From: Bacteroidales bacterium | Lineage (GTDB): Bacteria; Bacteroidota; Bacteroidia; Bacteroidales; Tenuifilaceae | DNA: 47,688 bases | Reading direction: 5' to 3' | Assembly: GCA_017524185.1 (NCBI GenBank) | Contig: JAFWUG010000117.1 | Span: 1-47,688 of the forward strand | Shown here: positions 25,040 through 34,333 of the stretch, piece by piece | Layout of the letters: every line of letters starts with the position of its first letter | Numbering within the stretch: the first letter of the stretch is position 1 | Position numbers and translations under genes: made by a program | The notes under the pieces: generated by a model | Database searches by the model: none | Seen by the model: only the letters and a program-made list of their open reading frames with translations | Told to the model about the DNA's origin: nothing

Positions 25040-26566
25040 TTAGTGCCTGAAATGGCGTATGCCGGTATAAACCATGGCCACGTTGTTCTGGTTACAAAAA
25101 TCGACAACTTCTTGGTCGCGTACCGAGCCCCCAGGCTGTATCACTGCATTGACGCCTGCCTTTGCGGCCTCGGCCACACCATCGGCGAAGGGGAAGAATG
25201 CATCGGAAGCCATCACCGCGCCATTGAGGTTGAAACCAAACGACTGCGCCTTGGCTACGGCCTGACGCACAGCATCAACGCGCGAGGTTTGTCCCACGCC
25301 GCTGCCCAGCAATTGGCAGTTTTTGGACAGCACAATGGCATTGGACTTAGAGTGTTTCACAATGATGTTGGCGAAAAGCATATCGTCTATTTGATCGGCG
25401 GCAGGCTGTAGGTTGGTAACCACCCTGAGGTCGGATGCCTGTTCGCGATGGGTGTCGCGCTGCTGCACCAGTACGCCATTGAGCACCGAACGGAAGATTT
25501 GTTCGGGGAGCTGCGCAGCATGATGTTTTAGGATGATACGATTCTTCTTGCTACGCAGAAGTTCGATGGCTTCGGACGCATAGTCGGGGGCTATGAGCAC
25601 CTCGAAGAATAGCAGATTGATTTGCTCGGCTGTGGCTACATCGATGGGGCGATTAACCGCAATCACACCACCGAAGGCCGACACAGGGTCGCCGGCCAGC
25701 GCATCAATCCACGCCTGAAGCAAGGTGCTACGCACGGCTGCGCCGCAAGCGTTGTTGTGCTTAATGATAGCCACCGCTGGATCGGCAAATTCGCCAATTA
25801 GAGCTGTGGCCGCATCGATGTCGAGCAGGTTGTTGTAGGACACCTCTTTGCCATTAAGTTGCTCAAACATGGCTTCAAAATTGCCATAGAATGCAGCCTG
25901 CTGATGCGGATTTTCGCCATAGCGTAGGGCTTTATGGCCGCTCACCTGCTGCACAAAGGCCGCATTGAACTGCTGACCGCAGAAATGGGCTGCAATTGCG
26001 GTGTCGTAGTGGGCAGTGTTTACGAATGCTTGAGCAGCAAATTGCCTACGCTGCTCGGCAGTTGTGGCGCATCCATTTTGTTGCAGCATGGCAATGGTTT
26101 GCGCGTATTGAGCTCTGTCGGAAACCACCAGCACATCGGCGTGATTTTTAGCCGCTGCGCGTATTAGCGATACACCGCCAATGTCGATTTTCTCTATAAT
26201 CTCGTCCTCGGTAGCACCCGAAGCTACGGTTTGCTCAAATGGGTAGAGGTCCACCACCACCATGTCAACCTCAGGGATTTGGTACTGGCCAAGCTGGCTC
26301 ATATCGGAATTGTTGCCGCGACGCGCCAAAATACCACCAAACACCTTTGGATGCAAGGTTTTAACGCGTCCGCCAAGGATTGATGGATAGGAAGTAAGCG
26401 TTTCTACGGCTGTTGCCTCAACACCTTGATTCTTAATAAATTCTAACGTGCCACCGGTGGAGTATATTTTTACGCTATGCTTACCCAGCAATTGAACCAG
26501 TTCGTCGAGTTTTTCCTTAGAAAACACCGATATAAGCGCGCTTTTTATGGGTTTCAGTGTACTCAT
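25040..26566 (-). CDS. purH: Bifunctional AICAR formyltransferase/IMP cyclohydrolase
   Basis: This enzyme makes the last two steps of IMP synthesis. The ATG at 26566 ([17 protein letters not shown]) is preferred over the in-frame ATG 15 bases earlier because it gives the usual start. The N-terminal MGS-like cyclohydrolase domain (about 8-150) holds '[11 protein letters not shown]' and '[14 protein letters not shown]'. The transformylase domain holds '[14 protein letters not shown]', the catalytic Lys-His of '[13 protein letters not shown]', and '[12 protein letters not shown]'. It heads the mreBCD genes, a common Bacteroidales neighbourhood, though the 59-base gap leaves room for a separate mreB start. 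Confidence 0.96.
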   Translation of the reverse strand: MSTLKPIKSALISVFSKEKLDELVQLLGKHSVKIYSTGGTLEFIKNQGVEATAVETLTSYPSILGGRVKTLHPKVFGGILARRGNNSDMSQLGQYQIPEVDMVVVDLYPFEQTVASGATEDEIIEKIDIGGVSLIRAAAKNHADVLVVSDRAQYAQTIAMLQQNGCATTAEQRRQFAAQAFVNTAHYDTAIAAHFCGQQFNAAFVQQVSGHKALRYGENPHQQAAFYGNFEAMFEQLNGKEVSYNNLLDIDAATALIGEFADPAVAIIKHNNACGAAVRSTLLQAWIDALAGDPVSAFGGVIAVNRPIDVATAEQINLLFFEVLIAPDYASEAIELLRSKKNRIILKHHAAQLPEQIFRSVLNGVLVQQRDTHREQASDLRVVTNLQPAADQIDDMLFANIIVKHSKSNAIVLSKNCQLLGSGVGQTSRVDAVRQAVAKAQSFGFNLNGAVMASDAFFPFADGVAEAAKAGVNAVIQPGGSVRDQEVVDFCNQNNVAMVYTGIRHFRH

Positions 26567-26841
26567 ATAACTAAAAATCAAGATGTTAGCAATAAACCAA
26601 TGTGGGTTTATTGAAGCGTAAAGTTCGTAAATGCTCTGCTTTATTCAAAGCGCAGGAGAAAAAAAAATAATCAACATCTTTATAAACAAGTGCAGAATGG
26701 AGCAAATATCTGCCCATAATAAACATAAAACACTGAAAATCAACACGAACAAAAACACACCATGTGAGTTGCTATTCACATTTAGGAGTTTTATTGCTAC
26801 CTTTGCCCTTGTTGCCACCCTCACTGTATGCCCTAAATCAC
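26567..26841. other. Divergent intergenic region between purH and the SAM-hydrolase gene
   Basis: No gene is supported. The AT-rich region holds the plus-strand promoter at 26798-26805; no consensus promoter was seen for purH. Overlapping open frames here lack start signals placed after a promoter. Confidence 0.4.
26798..26805 (+). promoter_or_regulatory. Promoter -7 element for the SAM-hydrolase and mazG genes
   Basis: TACCTTTG is an exact match; 20 bases upstream stands TTC instead of TTG. It places transcription near 26812, after the in-frame ATG at 26764, which supports the ATG at 26842. Confidence 0.6.
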
Positions 26842-27639
26842 ATGCCCAGCCCTGCGCCGATAGTTACACTCACCACCGATTGGCATCGCGACGATTTCTA
26901 CGCCGGGCTGCTGCTCGGGCATCTGCTCCGCATTGCACCAAACGCACGTATTATACCTATAAGTCAACACATTACGCACCACAACTCCATTCACGCGGCG
27001 TTTGTGTTGCGGCTGGCCTACACGGGTTTTGCGCCTGGCACAGTACACCTATGCATGGTGGGCAGCGAAACCTGCAAAACGCGGCGAATGCTGGTGTTTG
27101 AACTGGATGGGCATTGGTTTGTGCTGCCCGACAACGGTATGGTGGGAATGCTCAGCAAAGTGTCGCCCCCGCCGCCCCGCGCATTTGCCATGAGCAGCGG
27201 TTCGTTTGGGGCCTTGCAAGCCGCCATAGAGGCCATTGCGGCCATAAACGTCAATAGGCTTGAGGAATATCCAGTGGTTCACGATTTTAAGATACAAACA
27301 GGGAGTGAGGCCGCATTCACCGAACATAGCATCACGGGGAAAATCGTTTACATCGATTCTTATGGCAACGCCATCACCAACATCAGCCGGCAGCTGTTTG
27401 AGATGGTTGGCCGCAACCGCACATTCGAAATCCCTATCATTCCTGGCATCAAGATAGAGCAAATTGTGCAGTCGTACCACGAGATTGAGGCGGGCGATTT
27501 GCTCGCGCTATTCAACTCGGCCGGACTACTCGAAATTGCCATAAACATGGCATCGCTGGCCACAATGTACTCCAAGGCAGTGAACGACAGCGTTACCATA
27601 CAATTCTCCGACAACAATTTTTCGCTAACAACCCCATAA
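26842..27639 (+). CDS. SAM hydroxide adenosyltransferase family protein (DUF62)
   Basis: This 265-residue protein belongs to the family that cleaves S-adenosylmethionine to adenosine and methionine with water, related to fluorinase and chlorinase. It has TTDWHRDDFY (residues 11-20), PDNG at 96-99 and 'IVYIDSYGNAITNIS' in the C-terminal domain. The usual DPGVGT-RR loop reads MVGSETCKTRR (72-82), so the first Asp is not kept; a similar change occurs in other Bacteroidota members I recall. Activity is therefore uncertain. The start is fixed by the promoter position. mazG follows 15 bases after its stop, so the two are co-transcribed. Confidence 0.85.
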   Translation: MPSPAPIVTLTTDWHRDDFYAGLLLGHLLRIAPNARIIPISQHITHHNSIHAAFVLRLAYTGFAPGTVHLCMVGSETCKTRRMLVFELDGHWFVLPDNGMVGMLSKVSPPPPRAFAMSSGSFGALQAAIEAIAAINVNRLEEYPVVHDFKIQTGSEAAFTEHSITGKIVYIDSYGNAITNISRQLFEMVGRNRTFEIPIIPGIKIEQIVQSYHEIEAGDLLALFNSAGLLEIAINMASLATMYSKAVNDSVTIQFSDNNFSLTTP

Positions 27640-27654
27640 AAACCGACCAACCCG

Positions 27655-28464
27655 ATGTCCACCCCATCACCCGAAAAGCAAAAAGCCGCCGAGGCCTTCG
27701 TGCGCCTGCTCGGCATCATGGACGACCTGCGCGAGAAATGCCCCTGGGACCGCGAACAAACCATGGACAGCATCCGCACCAACACCATTGAGGAGACCTA
27801 CGAACTCTCCGACGCCATAATGCGCAAGGACATGCCCGACATCCGCAAGGAGCTGGGCGACCTGCTGCTGCACATCGTGTTCTACTCCAAGATGGCCGAC
27901 GAGCAGAAGCAGTTCGATGTGGCCGATGTGATTCACGGCATCTGCGATAAGCTCGTATTCCGCCACCCCCACGTTTACGGGCAAACCGCCGTCGACGGTG
28001 TGAGCCAAGTGCTGCAGAACTGGGAGCAGCTCAAACTGAAGGAGAAAGACGGCAACCGCTCGGTGCTTTCGGGTGTGCCGCAATCGCTGCCCGCGCTCAT
28101 TAAGGCCACCCGCATACAGGAAAAAGCACGCGGTGTGGGCTTCGACTGGGAACAGCGCGAGCAGGTGTGGGACAAGGTGCAGGAAGAACTGGCAGAGCTG
28201 CGCTCCGAGTTCGAACGCGGCAACGCCGATAGCATGGAACAGGAGCTGGGCGACTTCATTTTCTCCATTGTGAACGCCTCGCGGCTCTACAACCTGAACC
28301 CCGAAACCGCCCTCGAACGCACCAACCAAAAGTTCATAAAACGATTTAACTACCTGGAAAACAAAACTATAAAGCAAGGACGCTCGCTCAAGGACATGAC
28401 CCTGGCCCAGATGGACGAAATTTGGGACGAGGCCAAACGCCTCGAACGCGAGGGGAAGCTATAG
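27655..28464 (+). CDS. mazG: Nucleoside triphosphate pyrophosphohydrolase MazG
   Basis: This 269-residue protein has two MazG repeats. The first holds 'NTIEETYELSDAI' and 'KELGDLLLHIVFYSKM', the EExxE...ExxD metal-binding set. The second holds 'KVQEELAELRSEFE' and 'QELGDFIFSIVNASRLY'. The CPWDREQT sequence near residue 30 is the family's opening motif. By family knowledge it hydrolyses (d)NTPs, including damaged ones, to NMP and pyrophosphate. It probably shares the promoter of the SAM-hydrolase gene, and both may serve metabolite clean-up. Confidence 0.95.
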   Translation: MSTPSPEKQKAAEAFVRLLGIMDDLREKCPWDREQTMDSIRTNTIEETYELSDAIMRKDMPDIRKELGDLLLHIVFYSKMADEQKQFDVADVIHGICDKLVFRHPHVYGQTAVDGVSQVLQNWEQLKLKEKDGNRSVLSGVPQSLPALIKATRIQEKARGVGFDWEQREQVWDKVQEELAELRSEFERGNADSMEQELGDFIFSIVNASRLYNLNPETALERTNQKFIKRFNYLENKTIKQGRSLKDMTLAQMDEIWDEAKRLEREGKL

Positions 28465-28487
28465 CAGCTACAGCGCGTTCCAACTCA

Positions 28488-28507
28488 CTGGGCTTCGACA
28501 GGCTCAG
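28488..28507. repeat. Possible REP-like palindrome after mazG
   Basis: CTGGGC (28488-28493) pairs with GCTCAG (28502-28507) around TTCGACAG. Its 'CTTCGACAGGCTCAG' core looks like short palindromic repeats seen between genes in several Bacteroidota genomes. Only one copy was noticed in this window. Confidence 0.4.
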
Positions 28508-28563
28508 CTTCCATTCGAACGCACAAAAGCATCACAAGGGCAACAGCACATCATAAATTTTTC

Positions 28564-28571
28564 TATATTTG
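28564..28571 (+). promoter_or_regulatory. Promoter -7 element for the SPFH-GYF gene
   Basis: TATATTTG lies 46 bases before the ATG at 28618. The -33 element is not recognisable. Confidence 0.5.
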
Positions 28572-28617
28572 ACCTCACTAACCACCCCGCATGGCGGGAA
28601 TACAAAAAGCAGACAAC

Positions 28618-29739
28618 ATGGGAATACTCAACAAGCTCAAGGGCGAATTTATTGACATCGTAGAATGGATCGACGATGGACAAAACCTGATGGCCTACCG
28701 CTTTGAGCGCCACAACAACGAGATTAAGAACAACGCTCAGCTCACCGTGCGCGAATCGCAGATGGCCGTGTTCGTGAACGAGGGCCAGCTGGCCGACGTG
28801 TTCGGGCCAGGCATGTACACGCTGAACACCCAAAACCTCCCCATACTATCCACCCTAAAGGGCTGGAAATATGGATTCAACAGCCCGTTCAAGGCCGAAG
28901 TGTACTTTGTGAGCACCAAGCAGTTCACCGACCTCAAATGGGGCACGCCCAACCCCGTGATGCTGCGCGACCCCGAGTTTGGTCCCATTCGCCTACGCGC
29001 TTTCGGCAACTACTCTATACAGGTAACCGATGCTGGCAAATTCGTGATTGGCATTGTGGGCACCGATGGCGAGTTCAGCTCCGACAAAATATCGGAACAG
29101 CTCAAATCCATTGCCATCACCCGCTTTAGCGATGCAATTGGCGAGTGCAAAATACCGGTGCTCGACATGGCGGCCAACTACAACGAGGTGTCGGCATTCT
29201 GCCACGAGAAAATTGCGCCCGACTATGCCGAGTACGGCATAAAGCTCACCAAATTTTTGGTGAACAACATATCGCTCCCCGAAAACGTGGAGGAGGCCCT
29301 CGACAAGCGTTCGAGCATGGGAATTATAGGCGACATGGGCAAGTTTATGCAGTACCAGAGCGCCCAGGCCATGACCGATGCCGCCAACAACCCCAATGGG
29401 GGCGGAGCAGCCGCCGGAATGGGCATGGGTATGGGCTTTGGAATGGCCCAGCAGATGGTGAACTCCATGCAGCAGGCACAGCAGCCGCAACAACCCGCCG
29501 CTGGGGCAGCCGCTCCTCCCCCATTGCCCAACGCATTGATGTTCCATGTGGCCGTGAACGGTCAGCAAGCTGGTCCCTACGACCTTAACACGCTGGCGCA
29601 GATGGCTGCCCAGGGACAGCTAACCCGCGACACCTTAGTGTGGCGGCAAGGCATGGCCAACTGGGCCGCTGCTGGCAGCATGCCCGAGTTGGGCAACCTG
29701 TTTGCCGCCACGCCGCCGCCAGTGCCGCCAGCAATATAG
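28618..29739 (+). CDS. SPFH-domain protein with C-terminal GYF_2 domain
   Basis: The ATG at 28618 opens the usual 'MGILNKLKGEFIDIVEWIDD' start of this family; an in-frame ATG 27 bases earlier adds nothing recognisable. Residues about 20-240 form an SPFH/band-7-like domain of the YdjI 'virion core protein' type ('MAVFVNEGQLADVFGPGMYTL', 'FGNYSIQVTDAG'). A Gly-Met-Gln-Pro linker (about 265-305) leads to a GYF_2 domain ('GPYDLNTLAQMAAQGQL', 'VWRQGMANWAAA'). Such proteins form scaffolds, probably at membranes or protein assemblies. It is followed by a zinc-ribbon membrane protein, and the pair recurs in other bacteria as I recall. Function is unproven. Confidence 0.85.
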   Translation: MGILNKLKGEFIDIVEWIDDGQNLMAYRFERHNNEIKNNAQLTVRESQMAVFVNEGQLADVFGPGMYTLNTQNLPILSTLKGWKYGFNSPFKAEVYFVSTKQFTDLKWGTPNPVMLRDPEFGPIRLRAFGNYSIQVTDAGKFVIGIVGTDGEFSSDKISEQLKSIAITRFSDAIGECKIPVLDMAANYNEVSAFCHEKIAPDYAEYGIKLTKFLVNNISLPENVEEALDKRSSMGIIGDMGKFMQYQSAQAMTDAANNPNGGGAAAGMGMGMGFGMAQQMVNSMQQAQQPQQPAAGAAAPPPLPNALMFHVAVNGQQAGPYDLNTLAQMAAQGQLTRDTLVWRQGMANWAAAGSMPELGNLFAATPPPVPPAI

Positions 29740-29763
29740 CCCGTCATAAAAACAGAACCACTA

Positions 29764-29826
29764 CGGTGCAACAGCGGTATGACCATGCCTCCTTTCGGCA
29801 ATATAACCATACCGCCAGTTGCACCG
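29764..29826. repeat. Long imperfect inverted repeat between the SPFH and zinc-ribbon genes
   Basis: CGGTGCAAC (29764-29772) pairs with GTTGCACCG (29818-29826), and after a small internal loop GCGGTATG (29774-29781) pairs with CATACCGC (29808-29815). That is 17 base pairs in all around a 26-base loop. No T-run follows, so it is not a typical terminator; it could be an mRNA processing or stability element. Confidence 0.65.
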
Positions 29827-29937
29827 CGCCAACCGCACCAACAATAAGGGCGTGCTGGCCACCCACAACTGACCGAGAAGAGCAATGTAAACAAAAACAT
29901 AGCGCGACTGCTCGGCTCTACCTGTAATCACAAAAAC

Positions 29938-31080
29938 ATGCCTCTCGCCTCCATGGACGATACGCAAAACCCCAAAATCTCGAACACCAACCAGCGCGAA
30001 CTCACCTGCCCATCGTGCGCCGGAAATCTGGTGTATGCGCCTGGCACAAACCTTATGCGCTGCGAGCACTGCGGTGCCGAGGTGGAAATTACCGACGAAC
30101 CCGTCGAAAATATTGAAGAACTGGACTTTGAGGCTTACATCGAAAACAACATCGGCAGCATCGAAACCCAAACACTGCACACGGTGCGATGCAAAAGCTG
30201 CGGCGCGCATGTGAGCCTGGCCGAGAACGTAACCTCAGACCGCTGCCCATTCTGCAGCAGCATACTGGTGGTTACCGACACCATATCCGAAACCCAAATA
30301 AAACCTGGGCTGCTACTCCCCTTCGACCTCGACAACCAAGAAGCCACGGAGCGGTTCAAACGCTGGATCGCTGGTCTATGGTTCGCCCCGAGCAAGCTCA
30401 AAACGCTGGCCACACCCAACGCCATTGCGGGGATCTACATTCCATACTGGACATTCGATGCCGACACCTACACCACCTATAGCGGCCAGCGTGGCGACAA
30501 CTACACCACCACCATACCAGTGGTTCGCAACGGGCGTACCGAGCACCAAACCGTTGTACGTACGCGCTGGCGCGGGGTGTCGGGAGCAGTGGACGTGCAG
30601 TTCGACGACATGCTGGTTACGGCCAGCAACTCGCTAACCCAGAAAGAGGCAAACGCATTAGAACCATGGGACTTGGAGCAAGCCGTATCGTACAACGAGA
30701 TGTACCTCAGCGGCTACCGCACCGAGGCCTATCAGGTTGATTTGCAGCAGGGATTCGGATTAGCCCAAAAACGCATGGACACAACGATTCGCAACGAAAT
30801 ACACCGCGACATCGGCGGCGATCACCAGCGCATACACCACCACAGCACCAACTACAGCAACATCACGTTCAAACACGCGCTGCTACCCGTTTACATCAGT
30901 TCATTTAGATATAAAAACAAGGTGTTCCGTTTTCTGATTAACGCCCGCACGGGGCGCGTGTACGGACAACGTCCCTACAGCACGTTGAAAATTATGGGTG
31001 CTATACTGCTAATTGCGGCTATTGCATGGCTGTTTTGGTACATCAGCGGACTGCAAACGCCAACCACCACAACGTTTTAA
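29938..31080 (+). CDS. Double zinc-ribbon protein with C-terminal membrane helix
   Basis: This 380-residue protein (375 if the in-frame ATG at 29953 is used) begins with two four-Cys ribbons: CPSC...CEHC (about residues 24-46) and CKSC...CPFC (about 84-106). The middle (about 130-330) reads 'GIYIPYWTFDADTYTTYSGQ' and 'HALLPVYISSFRYKNKVF', as in proteins often misnamed 'PriA helicase' or 'TFIIB zinc ribbon'. A single membrane helix near the end (about 350-370, 'AILLIAAIAWLFWYI') anchors it. No helicase motif is present. The neighbouring SPFH-GYF protein is its likely partner. Confidence 0.8.
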   Translation: MPLASMDDTQNPKISNTNQRELTCPSCAGNLVYAPGTNLMRCEHCGAEVEITDEPVENIEELDFEAYIENNIGSIETQTLHTVRCKSCGAHVSLAENVTSDRCPFCSSILVVTDTISETQIKPGLLLPFDLDNQEATERFKRWIAGLWFAPSKLKTLATPNAIAGIYIPYWTFDADTYTTYSGQRGDNYTTTIPVVRNGRTEHQTVVRTRWRGVSGAVDVQFDDMLVTASNSLTQKEANALEPWDLEQAVSYNEMYLSGYRTEAYQVDLQQGFGLAQKRMDTTIRNEIHRDIGGDHQRIHHHSTNYSNITFKHALLPVYISSFRYKNKVFRFLINARTGRVYGQRPYSTLKIMGAILLIAAIAWLFWYISGLQTPTTTTF

Positions 31081-31169
31081 GATAGATACACCCTACCCTA
31101 TCAAAGTTTCGCACAATTATACACAGGGCGTAAAAACAGCCCAAAAAAAACCGCTAATAAATTGTGTGC

Positions 31170-32954
31170 CTACTCGTCGGAAAACTGGATGAGCATACTG
31201 CGATAGGCCGAAAAAATCTTTGATTTCGATACAAATCCAACGTACTTGCCCTCGCTCACCACGGGCAGATTCCACGCACCAGAACTTTCGAATTTGCTCA
31301 TAACCGAATCCATGGGTTCCACAATGGAAATGGTAACAGGCGGCATCTGCATCACATCGCTAACCATAACAGTGTTGTAGGCCGTATGATCGAACATCAC
31401 CTCGCGGATATCGTCGAGCAGCACATAGCCCACAAAATCGTTATCGGCAGTAATTACAGGAAAAATATTGCGCTTAGATGCGCTCACGGCCTTCACCAAT
31501 TCGCCCAACGAATTATCAACCTGAACGGACACAAAATCATCCTCTACCACGCTACCCACCTGCATCAGCGTAAGTACAGCCTTATCCTTATGATGTGTGA
31601 TGAGTTCACCCCGCTGCGCCAATTTCTTGGTATATATGGAATGCGGCTCAAAATACATTATAACCAGATAAGCAATTGTAGATGTGATGATTAGAGGCAC
31701 AAAAAGCGCATAGCCACCAGTAATTTCGGCAATGAGGAATATGGCCGTAAGCGGGGCATGCATCACAGCGGCCATGGTGCCAGCCATACCCACCAGCGCA
31801 AAATTGCTCTCAGAAACATTGATGAAACTCAGCTGATTGAGTAGCCGCGCCACAAAAAACCCCGACACCCCACCAATGAATAGCGTTGGGGCGAACGTTC
31901 CGCCCACACCACCCGAACCTGTGGTAACAGCGGTAGCCACTGCCTTTAGCATGATGAGCAGCGCAAGTGCAACCAGCAGCAGCCAGCAATTGTCGTGGAA
32001 CGAATAGAACGGGCTGTTGTTGAAAATATCGGTGGACCGCCCGTCGAGCAAGGCTTGCAGCAGGTCGTAGCCCTCGCCGTAGAGGGGCGGAAACACGAAC
32101 ACCAATACGCCCAACAACACGCCGCCCACTATCCAACGCCTGTAAACGCTACCAATCCGCGACATACGCACCTCAATGGCCATCACCGTTCGGATGAAAT
32201 AGAGCGAAACAACTCCGCAAAACGCACCCAGTACAATGAAATAGGGGATGTTGTAGAGTTCGAACGGATGCGTAACGATATAAGAAAAAACGATGTCCTT
32301 ACCTGAAAATAGCGATGAAACAGTAACCGCTGTGGCCGCTGAAATAAGCAGCGGAATGATGGAGGCCGAAGTGAGGTCGAGCATAAGCACCTCGAGCGTA
32401 AACACCAGTCCGGCCAGCGGGGCTTTGAAGATGGCCGCAATGCCACCTGCCGCACCGCAAGCCACGAGCAAAGTGAGCGTCTTGTAGTTAACCCTAAAAA
32501 AACGCCCAATGGTAGATGCAATGGCAGCTCCTGTGAACACAATGGGAGCCTCGGCACCAACCGAACCGCCAAAACCGATGGTGATGGAACTGGCCACCAT
32601 GGAGCTATAGGTATTGTGTCGCCTGATATGGCTGCGCTGCTTCGAGATGGCATAGAGCACCTTGGACACGCCATGGCCTATATCGTCGCGCACCACATAG
32701 CGCAAAAACAGAATGGTGAGCAATATACCTACCGCTGGAAGTCCCATGTATAGATAGTTTGCCGAATCGACAGGCAGCAATCCACTCACCAAACGTACCA
32801 TAAGGTGCAACATACGCTTGAGGATAACCGCCGCAAGACCGCTAAAAAAACCCACTGCAAGGCTCAGCACCAGCAAAGCCTGCCGTTGGCTCAACCGCTG
32901 AAAGGCTCGCAGAAGCTTTACCAACAATCTGTCTATCAGTTTTTTACGATGCAT
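31170..32954 (-). CDS. ClC-family chloride channel or antiporter with CBS domains
   Basis: The ATG at 32954 (MHRKKLIDRL) is preferred to one 48 bases earlier whose extra residues look unrelated. The 594-residue protein has about ten membrane segments. The anion-pathway motifs are 'GSVGAEAPIVFTG', where the Glu is the gating residue, and 'GSGGVGGTFAPTLFIG', followed by 'HAPLTAIFLIAEIT'. 'FTLEVLML' carries a Glu at the position of the proton-coupling residue of antiporters, so exchange with protons is plausible. Residues about 450-590 hold two CBS domains ('FVSVQVDNSLGELVKA', 'MVSDVMQMPPVTI'), which usually sense adenine nucleotides. Confidence 0.93.
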   Translation of the reverse strand: MHRKKLIDRLLVKLLRAFQRLSQRQALLVLSLAVGFFSGLAAVILKRMLHLMVRLVSGLLPVDSANYLYMGLPAVGILLTILFLRYVVRDDIGHGVSKVLYAISKQRSHIRRHNTYSSMVASSITIGFGGSVGAEAPIVFTGAAIASTIGRFFRVNYKTLTLLVACGAAGGIAAIFKAPLAGLVFTLEVLMLDLTSASIIPLLISAATAVTVSSLFSGKDIVFSYIVTHPFELYNIPYFIVLGAFCGVVSLYFIRTVMAIEVRMSRIGSVYRRWIVGGVLLGVLVFVFPPLYGEGYDLLQALLDGRSTDIFNNSPFYSFHDNCWLLLVALALLIMLKAVATAVTTGSGGVGGTFAPTLFIGGVSGFFVARLLNQLSFINVSESNFALVGMAGTMAAVMHAPLTAIFLIAEITGGYALFVPLIITSTIAYLVIMYFEPHSIYTKKLAQRGELITHHKDKAVLTLMQVGSVVEDDFVSVQVDNSLGELVKAVSASKRNIFPVITADNDFVGYVLLDDIREVMFDHTAYNTVMVSDVMQMPPVTISIVEPMDSVMSKFESSGAWNLPVVSEGKYVGFVSKSKIFSAYRSMLIQFSDE

Positions 32955-33039
32955 ACCAAATAAATGCCAAGCATTGTTGACTATATACGCACAACATAGC
33001 ATTTGTGTTCAACCAATCGGTTTAAGCAATCCTTTGTGC

Positions 33040-33057
33040 TATTTTTGCGTATATTTG
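33040..33057 (+). promoter_or_regulatory. Two adjacent promoter -7 elements for the M16 peptidase genes
   Basis: TATTTTTG (33040-33047) and TATATTTG (33050-33057) lie in tandem 34-45 bases before the ATG at 33092. Neither has a clear TTG at 19-20 bases. Confidence 0.5.
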
Positions 33058-33091
33058 AAGTCGCAAATTTATTATTTTCCGCTTCGCGATT

Positions 33092-34333
33092 ATGATTGAT
33101 TCCATAAAATACACACTTGACAACGGCCTAAAGCTGATTGTGCACCCCGACCACAGCACACCCATGGCGGCCGTAAACCTGCTCTACAATGTTGGAGCCA
33201 AGGACGAAGACCCCAACCGCACGGGATTTGCCCATCTATTCGAGCATCTGATGTTCGGTGGCTCGGTGAATATTCCCTCGTTCGACGAACCGCTACAACA
33301 CGCTGGTGGCGACAATAACGCATTCACCAACAACGACTTCACCAACTACTACATCACCCTTCCCGCGCAAAACATCGAAACGGCCTTTTGGCTCGAGAGC
33401 GACCGTATGCTACAGCTCGATTTCTCGGAGAAATCGCTCAACACCCAACGAAATGTGGTGATTGAAGAGTTTAACCAAAACTACCTAAACCGCCCCTACG
33501 GCGATATATGGCTATTACTCAGACCATTGGCCTACACCACGCACCCCTACCGCTGGTGCACCATCGGCATCACACCCGACCACATAAAGCAGGCCACACT
33601 CGACCAAGTGAAGACCTTCTTCTACTCACACTACGCCCCAAACAACGCCATACTGAGCGTTGCAGGCCCCGTGGAACCAGATGCCATTGCAGAACTGGCA
33701 CAGCGTTGGTTTGGCTCCATCGAGCGGCGCAATGTGGCAACGCGCAACCTACCCACCGAACCGCCCCAAACCGAACCTCGCCTGCTCGAGGTGGAACGCG
33801 ACGTGCCTTTCGACGTGCTTGCGCAAGCTTTCCACATGCCCAACCGAACAAACGCCGAATTCTACACCGCTGACCTAATAACCGATGCACTTGCAGGCGG
33901 CAAATCGGGCAGGCTATATCAACGTTTGGTGCGCGAGCAGCAGCTATTCAGCAGCATCAACAGCTTCATCACGGGCGACATCGACAACGGCCTACTGGTG
34001 GTGCAGGGACAGCTTGCCCCAAATGTGGCCTTTGAGCAGGCCGAACAGGCCGTAGCCAACGAATTGCACCAACTGGCCGAACAACCGCTCACCAACAACG
34101 AGCTGCAAAAACTCTACAACCGCCACGAGGCCAACATCAAATTTGAGGAGATTAGCGTGTTAGACAAGGCCATGACCCTCGGATATCACGAACTCATTGG
34201 CCAAGCCAGCGATGCCAACCTAGAAGTGGAACGCTACAACAGCGTTAGCGCAGAACGAGTGATGCAGCAAGCCCGCATCCTATTCGCTCCGAACAATTGC
34301 TCCACCCTACGCTATCGTGCCACAAAACGCTAA
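33092..34333 (+). CDS. M16-family zinc metallopeptidase, catalytic subunit
   Basis: This 413-residue protein carries the inverted zinc motif HxxEH as HLFEH (near residue 50, 'GFAHLFEHLMFGGSVN') and the third ligand Glu about 75 residues later in 'NVVIEEFNQNYLNRP'. The two homologous halves of the pitrilysin/processing-peptidase fold are present. No signal peptide is visible, so the protein is probably cytoplasmic. The next gene codes the inactive partner, and the two would form the usual heterodimer chamber that degrades peptides. Confidence 0.95.
   Translation: MIDSIKYTLDNGLKLIVHPDHSTPMAAVNLLYNVGAKDEDPNRTGFAHLFEHLMFGGSVNIPSFDEPLQHAGGDNNAFTNNDFTNYYITLPAQNIETAFWLESDRMLQLDFSEKSLNTQRNVVIEEFNQNYLNRPYGDIWLLLRPLAYTTHPYRWCTIGITPDHIKQATLDQVKTFFYSHYAPNNAILSVAGPVEPDAIAELAQRWFGSIERRNVATRNLPTEPPQTEPRLLEVERDVPFDVLAQAFHMPNRTNAEFYTADLITDALAGGKSGRLYQRLVREQQLFSSINSFITGDIDNGLLVVQGQLAPNVAFEQAEQAVANELHQLAEQPLTNNELQKLYNRHEANIKFEEISVLDKAMTLGYHELIGQASDANLEVERYNSVSAERVMQQARILFAPNNCSTLRYRATKR

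Noticed and set aside
26631..27101. 156-residue plus-strand ORF overlapping the SAM-hydrolase gene
   Set aside because: It starts upstream of the promoter, changes from signal-like to arbitrary sequence, and overlaps a gene with recognisable family motifs in another frame.
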